The notes beneath the pieces were generated by a model. The model saw only the letters and a list, made by a program, of their open reading frames with translations. It ran no database searches and had not been told where the DNA came from. From Limnephilus marmoratus (taxonomy: Eukaryota; Arthropoda; Insecta; Trichoptera; Limnephilidae), in contig OU862933.1 of NCBI GenBank assembly GCA_917880885.1, positions 11,809,679-11,873,678 on the forward strand: 64,000 nucleotides of DNA. Reading direction: 5' to 3'. This document shows, in pieces, positions 11,711-22,227 of the stretch. A program made the translations under genes and the position numbers. Position 1 is the stretch's first letter. Each line of letters begins with the position of its first letter.

Positions 11711-11990
11711 TCCGCATAACTTCCAAACGACTGCACCAAATTGGATAATTATTTTTTTTTGTGTTCGTTATTGTCAGGACAAGGTTTGTATAAAACTACT
11801 GGCATCTGAAATTTATCTATATAAAAAAATGTAATAGGTGGCACGCGAGCTGTTTGAAAACTGAATGTAAAGGGACTAAATGTATGGAATGCGGGAGGGG
11901 GGAGGGGAATCCGGGTGGGGGAAGGGGGAATCCGGGTGGGGGAAGGTGCAGGGAACTCGGGAGGGGGGTTCGCGGGAAGTGGGAATGTTA
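11711..11990 (-). mobile_element. Dispersed family C (minus) with polypurine core
   Basis: Reads GCATAACTTCCAAACGACTG, CACCAAATTGGATAAT, TGTGTTCGTTATTGTC, then GGTGGCACGCGAGCTGTTTG and a G/A-only tract (11884-11960) of GGGGGAATCCGGGTG-type units. The same modules occur in the copies at 17820-18430 (plus) and 33780-34195 (minus). It has no coding capacity; the short frames across the purine tract are artefacts. Confidence 0.7.
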
Positions 11991-12250
11991 TGAGATAGGA
12001 AGTTATTTGTTAGGAATCTGGTGGTCAATGTGTCTAGGAGTGACAGATATGTGAATGCATCCATCCCACTGCGGTACTAGGCGTTGTTTGAGAGATCTAG
12101 GACTCTCCCGATCCCACCCGCCAGGACCTAGTCACCAAGCATTTAAGTCACCAAACGTAGCAAATTAATTGGGGTGACCAATGACAGGGGTGGTGGTTAT
12201 CCGACAAATGGTTCTCGGTGCGGTGGTACCCATACCTGCCTCCCAAATTG
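11991..12250 (-). mobile_element. SINE-B copy (minus), 3' end missing
   Basis: Contains GGAATCTGGTGGTCAATGTG, CCATCCCACTGCGGTAC, CACCAAACGTAGCA and the 5' end GGTGGTACCCATACCTGCCTCCCAAATT (minus strand). The 3' tail is replaced by family C purine-rich DNA. Internally shortened compared with 35868-36330. Confidence 0.7.
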
Positions 12251-12559
12251 AGTACTTTACTTGAAACGTGGAATTCGACTTTAGTTGCCCTGTATCTCAA
12301 ATATAAATCAAAAAATCTGGTGATGACGGTTTGTGAGGTATCTCTAGAACTACGCAAATATTTATTTGTGGAAAAACGATACCATCAAAATCTCTGAAAC
12401 ATTCATGTGAATCTCAAATAATAAAAAAACGCTTAATTATGTGTTAAACGCTGAAAAACTTCTGTAGCCCCGTTAGCGATTTGAAATTCGGATGAAACGG
12501 AAATAGGTCATAAAAAATTATTACTTGACGGTCCTCGGTTCTAATATAATAGGTAAATT

Positions 12560-12755
12560 CGCGCGTCACCGCGGGGCTTCGATAGTGCAGTGGGAAAGGC
12601 GCTCGATAAGTCTAAGCGGCCAGAGAGACAGACATCAAGCGAACGGAGGTCCAAATCCTACGAAATCCAAAAAAATAAACATTTTTATTTTTGTGAAATC
12701 AATATCCAATCTTCGAACCACATTAATATAAACAGGCAATAGGAAAAAAAATAGA
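12560..12755 (+). mobile_element. tRNA-derived SINE (type 2), copy 1
   Basis: A tRNA-like head (about 12572-12660) has an A-box-like ATAGTGCAGTGGG and a decayed B-box-like AGGTCCAAATCC. The body that follows, TTTTATTTTTGTGAAATCAA then TATCCAATCTTCGAACCAC and an AACAGGCAATAGG-poly(A) end, recurs behind another tRNA-like head at 14815-14998. Two copies with the same head-body order support a SINE rather than chance. Confidence 0.55.
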
Positions 12756-12938
12756 CATCTAGCAACTTTCTAGTTTTACTTCTACTGCGTGTGAATTGTA
12801 CATGTACACTCTGATTTTTTTGTATTTGCGATGACCAAGAAATCATAAGTAGAACCATCAGTGCATGTTTAGTGACGTCAAATAATAATAAATAATTTCT
12901 TTAAATAATGATAATACTTTGAGTATTAATAATACAAA

Positions 12939-13300
12939 GTAGGATTACAAAAGATTTTTTAAATATTTATATTGAGGGATCAGTAGAATTTATAGGTTCA
13001 ATTAGAAATGCCACAGAGCCGAACCCTCTGATATGAAAATATCTGGAGTCGGTGAATTATATTCCCATTTGGTCTCTAGTAGGTTGACATGTTGTTCTTG
13101 TATTGTTTTGTATTGTTTTGTATTTATAATACTTATATAGTGCAATTGCATAGCGTGGGTTGACTAGATGATCATTTGGGGAAGTGTGTGAAAGTGTTTA
13201 GTTTTTCCTTCTTTTTTTCCTTTTTTTTTTTTTTTTTGGGGAAAATTTAACCCGGACATTTAAATCTGGTGCGTTAAATAAAAATAAAAATTAAATACAT
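12939..13300. repeat. 362-bp direct duplication, unit 1
   Basis: Starts GTAGGATTACAAAAGATTTT and contains GCCACAGAGCCGAACCCTCT and ATAATACTTATATAGTGCAA. The second unit starts at 13301. Unit 1 carries an extra C/T-rich expansion (13205-13240) that unit 2 lacks. The ACTTATATAGTGCAATTGC box resembles L2-like 3' ends, so the unit may derive from a LINE 3' UTR. Confidence 0.8.
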
Positions 13301-13600
13301 GTAGGATTACAAAAGATTTTTTAAATATTTATATTGAGGGATCAGTAGGATTTATAGGTTCAATTAGAAATGCCACAGAGCCGAACCCTCTGATATGAAA
13401 ATATCTGGAGTCGGTGAATTATATTCCCATTTGGTCTCTAGTAGGTTGACATGTTGTTCTTGTATTGTTTTGTATTTATAATACTTATATAGTGCAATTG
13501 CATAGCATGGGTTGACTGGATGATCATTTGGGGAAGTGTGTGAAAGGGTTTAGTTTTTCCTGTGGGGAAAATTTAACCCGGACATTTAAATCTGGTGCGT
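13301..13600. repeat. 362-bp direct duplication, unit 2
   Basis: Nearly identical to unit 1 apart from loss of the pyrimidine run and one TGTATTGTTT repeat. The high identity points to a recent tandem duplication. Confidence 0.8.
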
Positions 13601-14211
13601 AAAAATACTAAAAGTAATTGCGCCGTTTTTGTGAAAAATCACCTCAATAGACCAAATCAACAGACTGTTCAGTATATACAAAAAAAAAATAAACAGATCA
13701 GTTTACATGAAACGAACAATAAATTATTCATAGCTACTGAAACAAAAAGAAGTAAACACAAGAGGGTACTTTCTAAGCCTGTAAACTGTGAACATTCAGC
13801 CTTACGGGAAAGGCGAGGATTGCTACCCTAAACATTCACCACAAACATGCATCGTGTTTATTGGCTTCCCAACGGACCAACAACCGACCCCCATTCCGGC
13901 TGAGCCAACAAAGGTAAACACACGAATACCGGATCTTATCTATATAATAGTCCCTATTCGCAACTCCCAGCGTTTCGCATCACTTACAATGACAATAAAG
14001 TGTATCCTGTGTAATGATTGCTTCCGTGGCGTGGTAGATTAAGTGTTTGATTTTGATTTGGAAGCTTTTGGGTTCGGTTCCCTTACATATTCGTAGGTTA
14101 GCTATTTTTGACAATTCATTCAACGAAGTTATTTATTTTAGTCCTAAATTTAAAAACAAAAAAAATTGCGCGACCTTTCTTATCAAAGTGTTGTCCAGTA
14201 CATCATTAATG
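13601..14211. other. No gene recognised
   Basis: Three short overlapping frames without recognisable motifs. No repeat shared with the rest of the window. Confidence 0.45.
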
Positions 14212-14562
14212 ATTTTTTTTTTTTACATGAGCTCCACACAGGAGGCCCTGAGGAAAATAATTTTCCTCAGGGCCTATGTCATCTTTGGGGATGCTGTGTG
14301 GAGGGTTTTTTTTAAGGAAAGGAAGGAGAGGAGAGTTCTGGGAAGTAAAAGGGTTTAAGGGGTGGGTAGGAATCTGGGGTTCAGTATGTCCTGGTCATCC
14401 GCCTCCAAGACCTAGACAAACCTCACCCCATGATCCCGGGCACCCCTGCTAAATCACCAAACGTAGCGAACCACTTGGGGTGATCTATGGCAGAGGTGTT
14501 GGTTATCCAATAAAGGTTCCCGGGGCGGCGGTACCCATTCCCGCCTCCCAAATTAACTTAAG
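14212..14562 (-). mobile_element. SINE-B copy (minus) with internal deletion
   Basis: Both ends are present: poly-T, CTCCACACAGGAGGCCC, the intact stem-loop (CCCTGAGGAAAA / TTTTCCTCAGGG), GATGCTGTGTGGAGGG, and at the other end CCGGGGCGGCGGTACCCATT then CCCGCCTCCCAAATT. About 110 bp of the middle (the CTGCGGTGCAAAGCG block) is missing next to CAGTATGTCCTGG. Confidence 0.8.
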
Positions 14563-14639
14563 TCAGCGTTTCTCAACCTTATTTTTGTGTCAAGCCCGCT
14601 TCAACCCTTCGAAAATTTCCTAGCCCCCACCATTTTTTT

Positions 14640-14998
14640 TTAAGTAAAAACTTCTTTAGCACCGTTGGGGTTTGAAACTCGGGGAAACGGAAACGAACGA
14701 TACTAAAAAGAGACAAACACATACATCTTTGGGATTTAGCCTTCGAGAGAATTAGATGGCAATGAAATATTTATTTAATTCATATGAACTCGGTTTCAAT
14801 TTAACACGATAAATCCGCAGTCCCACGCAAGTCTCTTTTGGTGTAGTGCTATAAAGTGACGGACGAACCTCTGCAGATATTTATCGGACCAAGGATCGAA
14901 TCGCACGAAATGAAAAAAAAAAATGTATATTTTAATTTTTGTTAAATCAATATCCAATCTTCAAACCACTCCAAAATGGACAGGCAAAAGAAAAAAAA
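14640..14998 (+). mobile_element. Dispersed repeat plus tRNA-derived SINE (type 2), copy 2
   Basis: The first part (AACTTCTTTAGCACCGTTGG and AACACATACATCTTTGGGAT) matches 22745-22830. The second part (14815-14998) is a tRNA-like head with GGTGTAGTGCTATAAAGTG and AGGATCGAATCGC, then the body AATCAATATCCAATCTTC and an AGGCAAAAGA-poly(A) end shared with 12660-12755. Confidence 0.5.
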
Positions 14999-15594
14999 AA
15001 CAATGCAAGCGACTCCGAAGAAGAAAACACATATACTAATAAGATGACCAAACGTGTAGGAAAAAGTGCACTGGAATTCAACGATAAAAATATGTAAAAA
15101 ATCATTTTTTGGTTCGAATTCACATTGATAAAAAAGTGCTTCGCAGTCTCTCCATTCTTGTCTACTTTAGTTTTCTATCGCGTGTGAATTGCACACTCTT
15201 GAGTTTTTTTCTCAAGATGTAGCTATTTCTCTGGTAATTTTGGCATAACTTTGGTTACAAATGAGCAATTCCAAGCAATTCAGTGGTTGAACGCTTTAAA
15301 AAAATAGAAAAAAAAAATTAATACATTTACAGATCAATAAAAATCTTGCAACGATCCACGACTGACTTGAATTTATGAGGAAACAAAAAATGTTTTCCTC
15401 TCACCCAACTCAATCCTTTATTTCCTGGAAATTGATGGTTCCTATTTTAACTAAAAATCTGTCAACAAATTGTATTTTTGGCCATTTATCGTTGCCCCCA
15501 AAACATTCAAATTAGCCAACGGTGGGAAATACACCCTACGTTAAAAAACAACGCTCTAAACTTTAAATTGTCAATTTTTTTTTTTTAATCATAC

Positions 15595-15968
15595 TAGCTG
15601 AAGTCCCCGGCGCTGCCCAGATTTAACATAGAGTTTTCGAAATCAAATATAGACAGAGACCTTGTTTTGAAGATCATATGTGCAAAATTTCGTCAACCTC
15701 GGCATAAAACTGTAGATTTGCATGCAAATTAAAAATCACACCACCCGCTTGCCAGCCCGCTCATTCACCACAAATAGACATTCTCCTTTATATAATATAT
15801 ATTTCAACCAATTTACAACAACACCTTGACAAATTATATACCTAAACCTTCCTCATGAATCACTCTATCTATTGGTAAAATCAGCTTTAAATCCTTTCAT
15901 TAGTTTTTGAGTTTATCGCGAACAGGCAGTCAGATAGACGCGGCGGAGGACTTATTTTATAAAATGTT
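15595..15968 (-). mobile_element. Dispersed family E (minus)
   Basis: Minus-strand relative of 34851-35640. It contains the complements of TGATTCATGAGGAAGG, TTTAGGTATATAATTTGTC, GGTTGAAATATATA and GAGAATGTC, and GCAAGCGGGTGGTGTG. It begins ACTAGCTGAAGTCCCCGGCG, a start shared in outline with the copies at 25628 and 17830. No ORF. Family identity unknown to me. Confidence 0.6.
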
Positions 15969-16620
15969 TGTAGATATTTATTTATTTATTTATTATTTAA
16001 ACGCCCGTACATAGGGCTATTACATACATAATACAGGTGTATCGAACATTTACAAACATTATATATATATAGAATAACATACAGTACATACATACGATGC
16101 ATATTAGTACAACAAATATTTATCATTTTACAAATATATCAGTTACATAAATAACTAGATATTTTTGCTTTGATGCAAGACGGTGAGGTTTTGAAAATAT
16201 CGAAAAGGTCTGTATACGTATTGGCAGTTCGGTGAAAACGCACTAGCGGTGAATGATAGGAATAGTTAGTGCTATGATTGTCACTGTGGAAAAGGTGGTG
16301 GAGTCGAGTTGATTTAACAGGGACACGAATATTTATAACACTTAACATTTGAGGGCAGTCTATGAGATTGTTCAGTAATTTAAAAAGTATAAGAATGTCA
16401 TTAATAGTACGCCGGGTAGAAAGTAGTGGTAGGTTTAGATCAGACATTAATGCATTGTAGCGGATTTCAATTACAGGCTGTCTCAATTTGAATTGAACGT
16501 ATCGAAGAAATTTTCTTTGTACTCTCTCCAAACGGTGTAAGTTACAGGTATAAATCGGAGACCATACAGGAGATGCATATTCCAGCTGCGATCTTACAAG
16601 AGAGCAGTAAAGTAGCTTAA
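15969..16620 (-). pseudogene. Jockey/CR1-like LINE 3' fragment (minus)
   Basis: The minus-strand frame 16139-16531 reads MERVQRKFLRYVQFKLRQP, LPLLSTRRTINDILILFKLL, IRVPVKSTRLHHLF, TNYSYHSPLVRFHRTANTY and DLFDIFKTS. This is the classical ER-VQ-R-FLR ... LxxRR ... LFK-LxN ... VP ... TR ... SPL-R ... N end of Jockey/CR1-type ORF2. Upstream codons to about 16620 continue the frame (SRSQLEYASPVWSP-like). It ends in a (TAAA)n tail at 15972-16000. 5'-truncated; catalytic palm missing. Confidence 0.8.
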
Positions 16621-16813
16621 TTGACTCAATATACTTTTCTCCCGATTTCTACACTATGAAAGTAAATATATTTTCTGTAAAACATTATTTAGGTATATCA
16701 TTGAAGAAGAAAATATGATTATTTCCAATAAAAAAGGGTAGTTGCCCATAATATGGAAAAATAATTAGTTGAAGATAATATTGTTAATTCTAAAATTTAA
16801 GTTGCTACCTTAA

Positions 16814-16975
16814 GGTAGCAATAGCGAAATTGGTTAACGCGCACGTCCCGGTTAGACGAAAGGTCTGGGTTCGAGTCCCAGTTGCGACCATTGTCTTTTT
16901 CTGTTTTTCTGTATCTTGTTCTCTTTCATATTTTCGTTTAGATTATTATTGTTATCTTCTTCTTCAATGATGTAT
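16814..16975 (+). mobile_element. tRNA-headed repeat (SINE-like, type 1), copy 1
   Basis: 16814-16890 folds like a tRNA: acceptor strand GTAGCAA against TTGCGAC, a perfect CTGGG/CCCAG T-stem, an A-box TAGCGAAATTGG and a B-box GGTTCGAGTCC that match consensus exactly. The anticodon loop CCGGTTA lacks the universal U33 and the D-stem is short, so a working tRNA is unlikely. The following GTATCTTGTTCTCTTTCAT, ATTTTCGTTTAGAT and (TCTTC)n tail recur at 22075-22140 behind another such head, as in a SINE. Upstream AAAAAGGGTAGTTGCC is also shared with 21408-21423, so the repeated unit may be longer. Confidence 0.6.
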
Positions 16976-17819
16976 TACATTGATGGGAATAACCTTCAAA
17001 AGTTATAAAAGAGAGTTTTTCTTATAAAAAATTTAATATACATTATTTATATCTTTGACGACCAAATAAGGACAATATTCTCAGAATTTAAATTAATATC
17101 TAAATAAGATATTAAAAGATATATAGCTTAAACCATAGTTAAAATTAATCATTGATCAATAGTTTTACGTAAATTTCACATAGGCAGGGCCGTTAAAAAA
17201 GGAAAAACCCGAAATATATAAAATTTATTCCATATTATTTCAGAAATAACGTCATGTCGTTGTGAGCTTTTCAAACAAACGTCGAACATAAAATAGCACG
17301 AGCAAATGACAACTCCTCGAAAACTAAAACAATGTGCTATGTAAGCTTTCTTTTGAACATATGTACACTACACCACAATATTATGCTGGAAGAACAAAAG
17401 TGTAAGAAGTTTGTAACGTTTCATGAAGTGTTGAACACACAGTAGTGACAGCGGCACGGTTGAGGGTGTTCAAAGTTCTACGAAAGTTTCCAAAAGAATC
17501 AAGTGCACAAAACTTTCGTGAAAACGCTTCACTTCACTTTCGCTAATCTTTTTTCCGTGGATTCAATAAGGCTTTCTTAGTATGCCTACCGCAGTTCTGG
17601 AGGTGTTGTACGTAATACTTCGAGACAATGGAATTATTTGCCACTGTGTTGTTTAGTTATTTGTGTGAAAATAATTTTATCATTTATTGCTGATAAACGC
17701 GCGTCTTGGCACGTCGGAATTTTGATGTTAACTTAGTAAAACTTATTTATACCTGCACAAAGCTCATATAATTTCATTTCAATGTTTTCGAATTTTTCAT
17801 TTCAACGAATTCCTTTAAT
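16976..17819. other. No gene recognised
   Basis: No protein-like open frame, shared repeat or RNA fold seen. Confidence 0.5.
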
Positions 17820-18430
17820 TATGTATTACCCACTAGCTGGTACCCGGCATGCGTTGCTATGCCATTTAATAAATAAATTGTTTGTTCCTGCGTGTCCTTT
17901 CCCATTCGTCCCGTTCCCCTTCTGCCCCCCTCCCCATTCCTCTCCCGCGTCCTCTTCCCCCCTCGCGTTTCCACTCCGCCTCCTCCATCTTCCCTCTTCC
18001 CACTCCACTCCCCCCCTTCTGACATCCAGCAAACCCCCTCCCGAGTTCCCCTCCCTTCTCCCAGATTCTCCTCTCCCTCCCTGGTTCCCCTCCCCCCCTC
18101 CCGCATTCCATAAATTAATTCCCGGTACATTTAGTTTACGCGTACCACCTATTGCAATTTTTTATACAAATTTCATAATGCCAGACCTCACCAGACAATA
18201 ACGAACACAACAAAAAAAGATTATCTAATTTGGTGCATTCGTTCGGAAGTTATGCGCGTAAATACATTTCGGCCATTCATTTTTATACAAATTTCATAAT
18301 GCCAGAGCTCACCAGTAGTTTTATACAAACCTTGTCCAGACAATAACGAACACAACAAAAAAAGAATAATCCTGTTTGGTGCAGTCGTTCGGAAGTTATG
18401 CGCGTACATACATTTCGGTGATTCATTTTT
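17820..18430 (+). mobile_element. Dispersed family C (plus) with polypyrimidine core
   Basis: Starts CACTAGCTGGTACCCGGCAT, GCGTTGCTATGCC and AAATAAATTG, then 17885-18110 is almost pure C/T (CCCCTCCC-type units). Next come GCGTACCACCTATTGCAAT, TTTCATAATGCCAGA, and two tandem copies of a block with AATAACGAACACAACAAAAA and GTCGTTCGGAAGTTATGCGC (18190-18270 and 18345-18420). Proline-rich frames in all three plus-strand registers come from the C/T tract and are not genes. Confidence 0.75.
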
Positions 18431-18438
18431 ATTTATAT

Positions 18439-18485
18439 AGAAGATAGATAGATAGATAGAATAGATAGATAGATAAATAGATAGA
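18439..18485. repeat. (GATA)n microsatellite
   Basis: About eleven imperfect AGAT/GATA units directly after family C. Confidence 0.85.
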
Positions 18486-18802
18486 CGTTAGCTTAAATAT
18501 TTGATCCCAAAAATATGGTTCAAGATTTCTTACATTAAAGTGATACTAAAAAGAATTCAAAACTTGCTATTTCGTAACACTTTTTGCTAGTTATGCTTTA
18601 AAATATTACGAAGAATTAAAACTTTGTACCCGTACATACGCGAATGAATATTAATAAATAACCCATGGACTAACTCAAATCTTTCAACAAAGGCTGACAA
18701 ATAAATACAGTATTGGATTGAATTACTGACACAATTCTGTATTTGGCAGGCTTTCTTCAAAGATTTTAGTTAATTAATTACAATTTGGGGAGCGAGTATG
18801 GG

Positions 18803-20147
18803 TAGGGATGCAAGGTTTTTAAAAATATCGATATCGACATATATCGAATCAAGTCGATATTGAATCGAATCGAATTAATATCGAATCAAGCCTACTAGAC
18901 CGATATATCGATATTTCTTCTTTTTTAAAAGCTTTTAGAAATCAAATGTAGTTTTAGTTATATCAAATGTGTATCGATTATGTATGTATATAATTATTTA
19001 TGTATCTACCTATGTATATATTACTTACCTATGTGAATAATCACAAAATTTGGATAGGTATTTTTTTTTTTTTACATTAACTCCACACAGGAGGCCCTGA
19101 GGAAAATAATTTCCTCAGGGCCTATGTCATCTGGGATGCTGTGTGGAGGGTCTTTTTGAGGAGAGGAAGGAATGAACATTGGTCTTGAAGAGACCCATGT
19201 TGTAGGAAGGAGGAAACACAGAGGCCGGCAAATCATTCCACAGCCGAGCTGTTGAACACAAGAACGAGTCGAAGAAACGACCCGTTCTCATGTGACAAAT
19301 GTCAACTGTGTACAAATGTTGGGCACGCGTTTGGCGTGTTTCCCGACTATGCACCGGTGCCGAAGGGATCAATGATGCTAGTTCCTCGGAGCATCTTCCA
19401 TTGTAATACCGGAAGAACAAGGATAGCATTCCCACCCGACGCCTGTGCTCTAAAGATTGCAATCCGTCTGTTAAGATGGGAGAATCTATCAAACGGACCG
19501 CCCGTTTCTGCACAGAGTCGAGGGTATTTTTCAGGTATTTTGGAGCTCCAGACCAGAGGTGGCTTAAAATATTTTTTTTTTTCGTAAATTTATTTAAAAA
19601 AAATTAATTCCAGTTTTTTGTACCAGCTATCGAACTTAAAAATAGTAACTTTGACAGTCTGCTTCCGTTATAGTGGCTCCTGCCTTTGAAAAAAGACGTT
19701 CAGAAGGAACACTTGGTTGCCACAATTGGTAGATGACTCATTGTCATGATGACACTTTAAAAAGATTGGGATATAGGTACACCTTGCATCTCTTGCCATG
19801 TTTCCAGAACGTTTTCTTTTAAAGAATTTACAGGAGCGGAAAGATATAACGTAAGGTCGTCGTCACTGTCAGGTTTTTTTATTTTTATTTACGTGTGAGC
19901 CAAAGATTTATGGTACTCTCAAAAATCAAATTCACCTTTATCTTCATCCTCTGAACAGTCAGTGTTGCCAGTAATAACATTTTACCCGATTTTGTGGGTA
20001 TTTTAATTTTGTCGGGTTTTTCGATATTTCGATACTATATATTGAGTTTTTCGATATTGATATATCGATATCGGCGTATCGTCAATATTGATATTTTTAG
20101 GAGTCGATATATCGATAACGGTTTTCCGATATATCGTTGCATCCCTA
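18803..20147. mobile_element. Non-autonomous hAT-type element, 1345 bp
   Basis: Terminal inverted repeats TAGGGATGCAA / TTGCATCCCTA, flanked by an 8-bp target-site duplication with one mismatch (AGTATGGG at 18795-18802; GGTATGGG at 20148-20155). Subterminal regions are packed with TATCGATA-type motifs in both orientations (18830-18915 and 20030-20135). No transposase is seen: the middle holds a LINE-A fragment and AT-rich DNA. TIR start, TSD length and structure fit hAT. Confidence 0.85.
19062..19560 (-). pseudogene. LINE-A fragment (minus) inside the hAT element
   Basis: The best-preserved LINE-A coding end in the window. The minus-strand frame 19127-19513 reads MQKRAVRLIDSPILTDGLQS, LEHRRRVGMLSLFFRYYNGR, LASLIPSAPVHSRETRQTR, CHMRTGRFFDSFL, ARLWNDLPASVFPPSYNMGL and FKTNVHSFLSSKRP without interruption. 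The 3' UTR has a nearly perfect stem-loop (CCCTGAGGAAA / TTTCCTCAGGG) and poly(A) (poly-T 19063-19075). Low decay and position inside a transposon inside a SINE make it one of the younger insertions. The plus-strand frame 19252-19587 is its antisense shadow. Confidence 0.85.
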
Positions 20148-20545
20148 GGTATGGGCCCCGGGAACCATGGATAACCAACAGTTCTGCCATAGGTCACCCC
20201 GAGTGGTTCGCTACGTTTGGTGATCATGGGGTGAGGATTGTCCAGGTCTTGGCGGCCGATGCGTCTGCCCACCTGCGTGGTGGGCAGGATCGAGAGAAAC
20301 TGGGCGAGGGAGGTCTTTTATCCTCTCCAGCCGAAATCGCGATCCATCGCCTTGCACCGTGGTTGGAGGGATGAATTCATACGTCCGTTACTCCTGGATA
20401 CATTGACCCCCGGATTTCTACCCACCCCTCATATCTGTTCCCTTCCCAGAACTTCCTCTCCTTCCTTTCCTTAAAAAAAACCACCACTCAGCATCCCCTA
20501 AGATGGCGTCGGCCCCGAGGGAAATTATTTTCCCGAGGGCCTCCT

Positions 20546-21025
20546 GTTTTTTTTTACATTAGCTCCATACAAGAGGCCCTGAGGAAAATAATTCCCATCA
20601 GGGCCTATGTCATCTTTGTGAATGCTGGGTGAGGGATTTTTTTAGGTCAGGAAGGAGTGAAAGTTCTGGAAAGGAAAAGGGTATCAGGGGTGTGTAGGAA
20701 TCTGGGGTCAGTATGTCCAGGAATGAAGGAAGCATTAATCCATCCCTCCCACTGCGGTGCAAAGCGATATTCCGAGAGAGTACAGTTGGAGAAGTCAAAG
20801 GGACTCTCTCAACCACTCTCTCCCGATTCGGCCTGCCGCTGGTGGGCGGACGCATCCGCCGCCAAGACCTGGACTCACCTCACCCCATGAACCCGGGCAC
20901 CCCTGTTAAGTCACCTAACGTAGCGAACCACTTGGGGTGACCTATGGCAGAGGTGTTGGTTATCCAATAAATGATTACCGGGGTGGCGGTACCCATACCC
21001 GCCTCCCAAATTGTGGAGCTAATGT
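20546..21025 (-). mobile_element. SINE-B copy (minus), full length, tail-to-tail with its neighbour
   Basis: A full copy read on the minus strand: 5' end at about 21008 (CAATTTGGGAGGCGGGTATG), GTACCGCCACCCCGG, CCTATGGCAGAGGTG (complement), CACTGCGGTGCAAAGCG, GGAATCTGGGGTCAGTATGT, CCCTGAGGAAAATAATTCCC and poly(A). It abuts the plus-strand copy that ends near 20548, giving an inverted pair with arms of about 400 bp. A duplicated scrap TGGAGCTAATGTAAAAAAAA at 21014-21030 beside its 5' end looks like the tail of a further copy. Confidence 0.85.
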
Positions 21026-21399
21026 AAAAAAAAAAATTGTTATGAACCAAACAATTTATTCATATTCATGTTGCGTACACACGGGCGCGTACAATTATTT
21101 CATGTTAATATATTAAAAAATAACATGCAAAAAGTTTTTTTACTTAAATAATTTAACTTGCGCCTTCTATGAAAGAGCCGTTTATGAATTCTTTTAAGTG
21201 TCATTATAATGAAATAAATGGAGGCATTCAAACATAGGGCGTTTATTAATGATTAAATACTGAAAAAATCGCTTCTTCATAAATAGATACAACAAACAAA
21301 AGACTAAGCAACAATTAGTCGTAAAACAGAAATTTTTTTAATTCGGATATATTTATCCGAGACGCTATCCAGGTTACAAACCAATTCTTAGAAAGATTG

Positions 21400-21890
21400 T
21401 TTCAAATAAAAAGGGTAGTTGCCAATCATATTCGTTTTTCAAACAATTTAAGGTCAGAAAATTAAGTGCATTATACTTTTATCATGCAACATTACAAATT
21501 TATAAAGATAATATTAAAAATCAAGTTGCACCCTTTAAAAATATCAGAAGTCTTAGACAAACATCAATACTTCCCACTCCAAAATGTAAAAAAAAAATTG
21601 GACAATTGAGTCATAAATATCTCGGAGCAAAATTTTTTAATTCATTACCAGAAAAAATTAGAAACATGAATACCAATATAAAAAATTTTAAAACTCACCT
21701 TAAAAATTATACTGAAAACTTAAACTGAATGATATAAAAAAAGCAATACAATAACACCTCCCATACACACAAGCCTTGCTTAATTATGGGGGTACATCAA
21801 ATATTCTACTATGTAATTAATTACTGTATAAAATTTATTTGTAATTTATGTACCTTCTATTACTAATAAAAAAAAATAAAAAAAAAAAAA
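21400..21890 (+). pseudogene. CR1-like LINE 3' end (plus)
   Basis: Plus-strand reading near 21600-21728 gives HKYLGAKFFNSLPEKIRN then a KNFKTHLKNYTENLN-stop ending, the FNSLP-(E/P)-xIRN motif of CR1/Jockey-like ORF2 ends. The 3' UTR (ACACCTCCCATACACACAAG, GGGGGTACATCAAATATTC, TGTACCTTCTATTACTAATA) ends in a long A-rich tail to about 21925. A minus-strand copy of the same UTR lies at 36515-36980, split by a MITE. Confidence 0.7.
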
Positions 21891-21988
21891 TTTAAAAAAA
21901 AAAATTAAAAAAATATAGAAAAAAAGAATTAGTTAATTCTAAAATTTTAAATATGATATTGACAAATATGACGGTTTGTCAGAAGGTG

Positions 21989-22140
21989 GTAATAGCGAAA
22001 TCAGTTCATGCGAACGTCCCTGTTAGACGAGAGGTCTGTGTTCGAGTCCCAGTTGCGACCATCAACTTTTTAGTTTTTTCAGTGTCTTGTTCTCTTTCAT
22101 ATTTTCGTTTAGATTTTTATTGTTATCTTCTTCTTTAATG
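21989..22140 (+). mobile_element. tRNA-headed repeat (SINE-like, type 1), copy 2
   Basis: A second copy of the 16814 repeat: TAATAGCGAAATCAGTTCAT, GTTAGACGAGAGGTCTG, B-box GTTCGAGTCCCAG, then AGTGTCTTGTTCTCTTTCAT, TTTTCGTTTAGATT and a (TCTTC) end. The acceptor 5' strand has decayed (GGTGGTAA) and the T-stem has a mismatch, so this is a pseudo-tRNA. About 85% like the first copy over 150 bp. Confidence 0.6.
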
Positions 22141-22227
22141 AATATTATTTAGTTTGTTATAATATAAGTCATTAGTTTTAGGTTATTTGTTACAGTCACA
22201 AAATACTCATATATAATCCTTTAACAT

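Larger units (their letters stand above)
18781..20545 (+). mobile_element. SINE-B copy (plus), split by a hAT insertion
   Basis: The 5' start CAATTTGGGGAGCGAGTATG is at 18781-18800. The element resumes at 20148 with GGTATGGGCCCCGGGAACC and runs through AACCAACAGTTCTGCCATAG, CCAGGTCTTGGCGG, GGATGAATTCATACGTCCG and CATTGACCCCCGGATTTCT to CCCGAGGGAAATTATTTTCC and GAGGGCCTCCTG at 20548. All in the right order, so the 1345-bp block between is a later insertion. Confidence 0.85.

Noticed and set aside
16814..16890. Functional tRNA gene
   Set aside because: U33 is replaced, the D-stem is short, a mismatch is present in the acceptor, and a sister copy with the same non-tRNA body exists. Called a tRNA-derived repeat.
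17782..18201. Proline/serine-rich frames of 139 residues and smaller on both strands
   Set aside because: Caused by the C/T-only tract of family C; several registers are open at once, as expected for low-complexity DNA. The same holds for 33770-34138.
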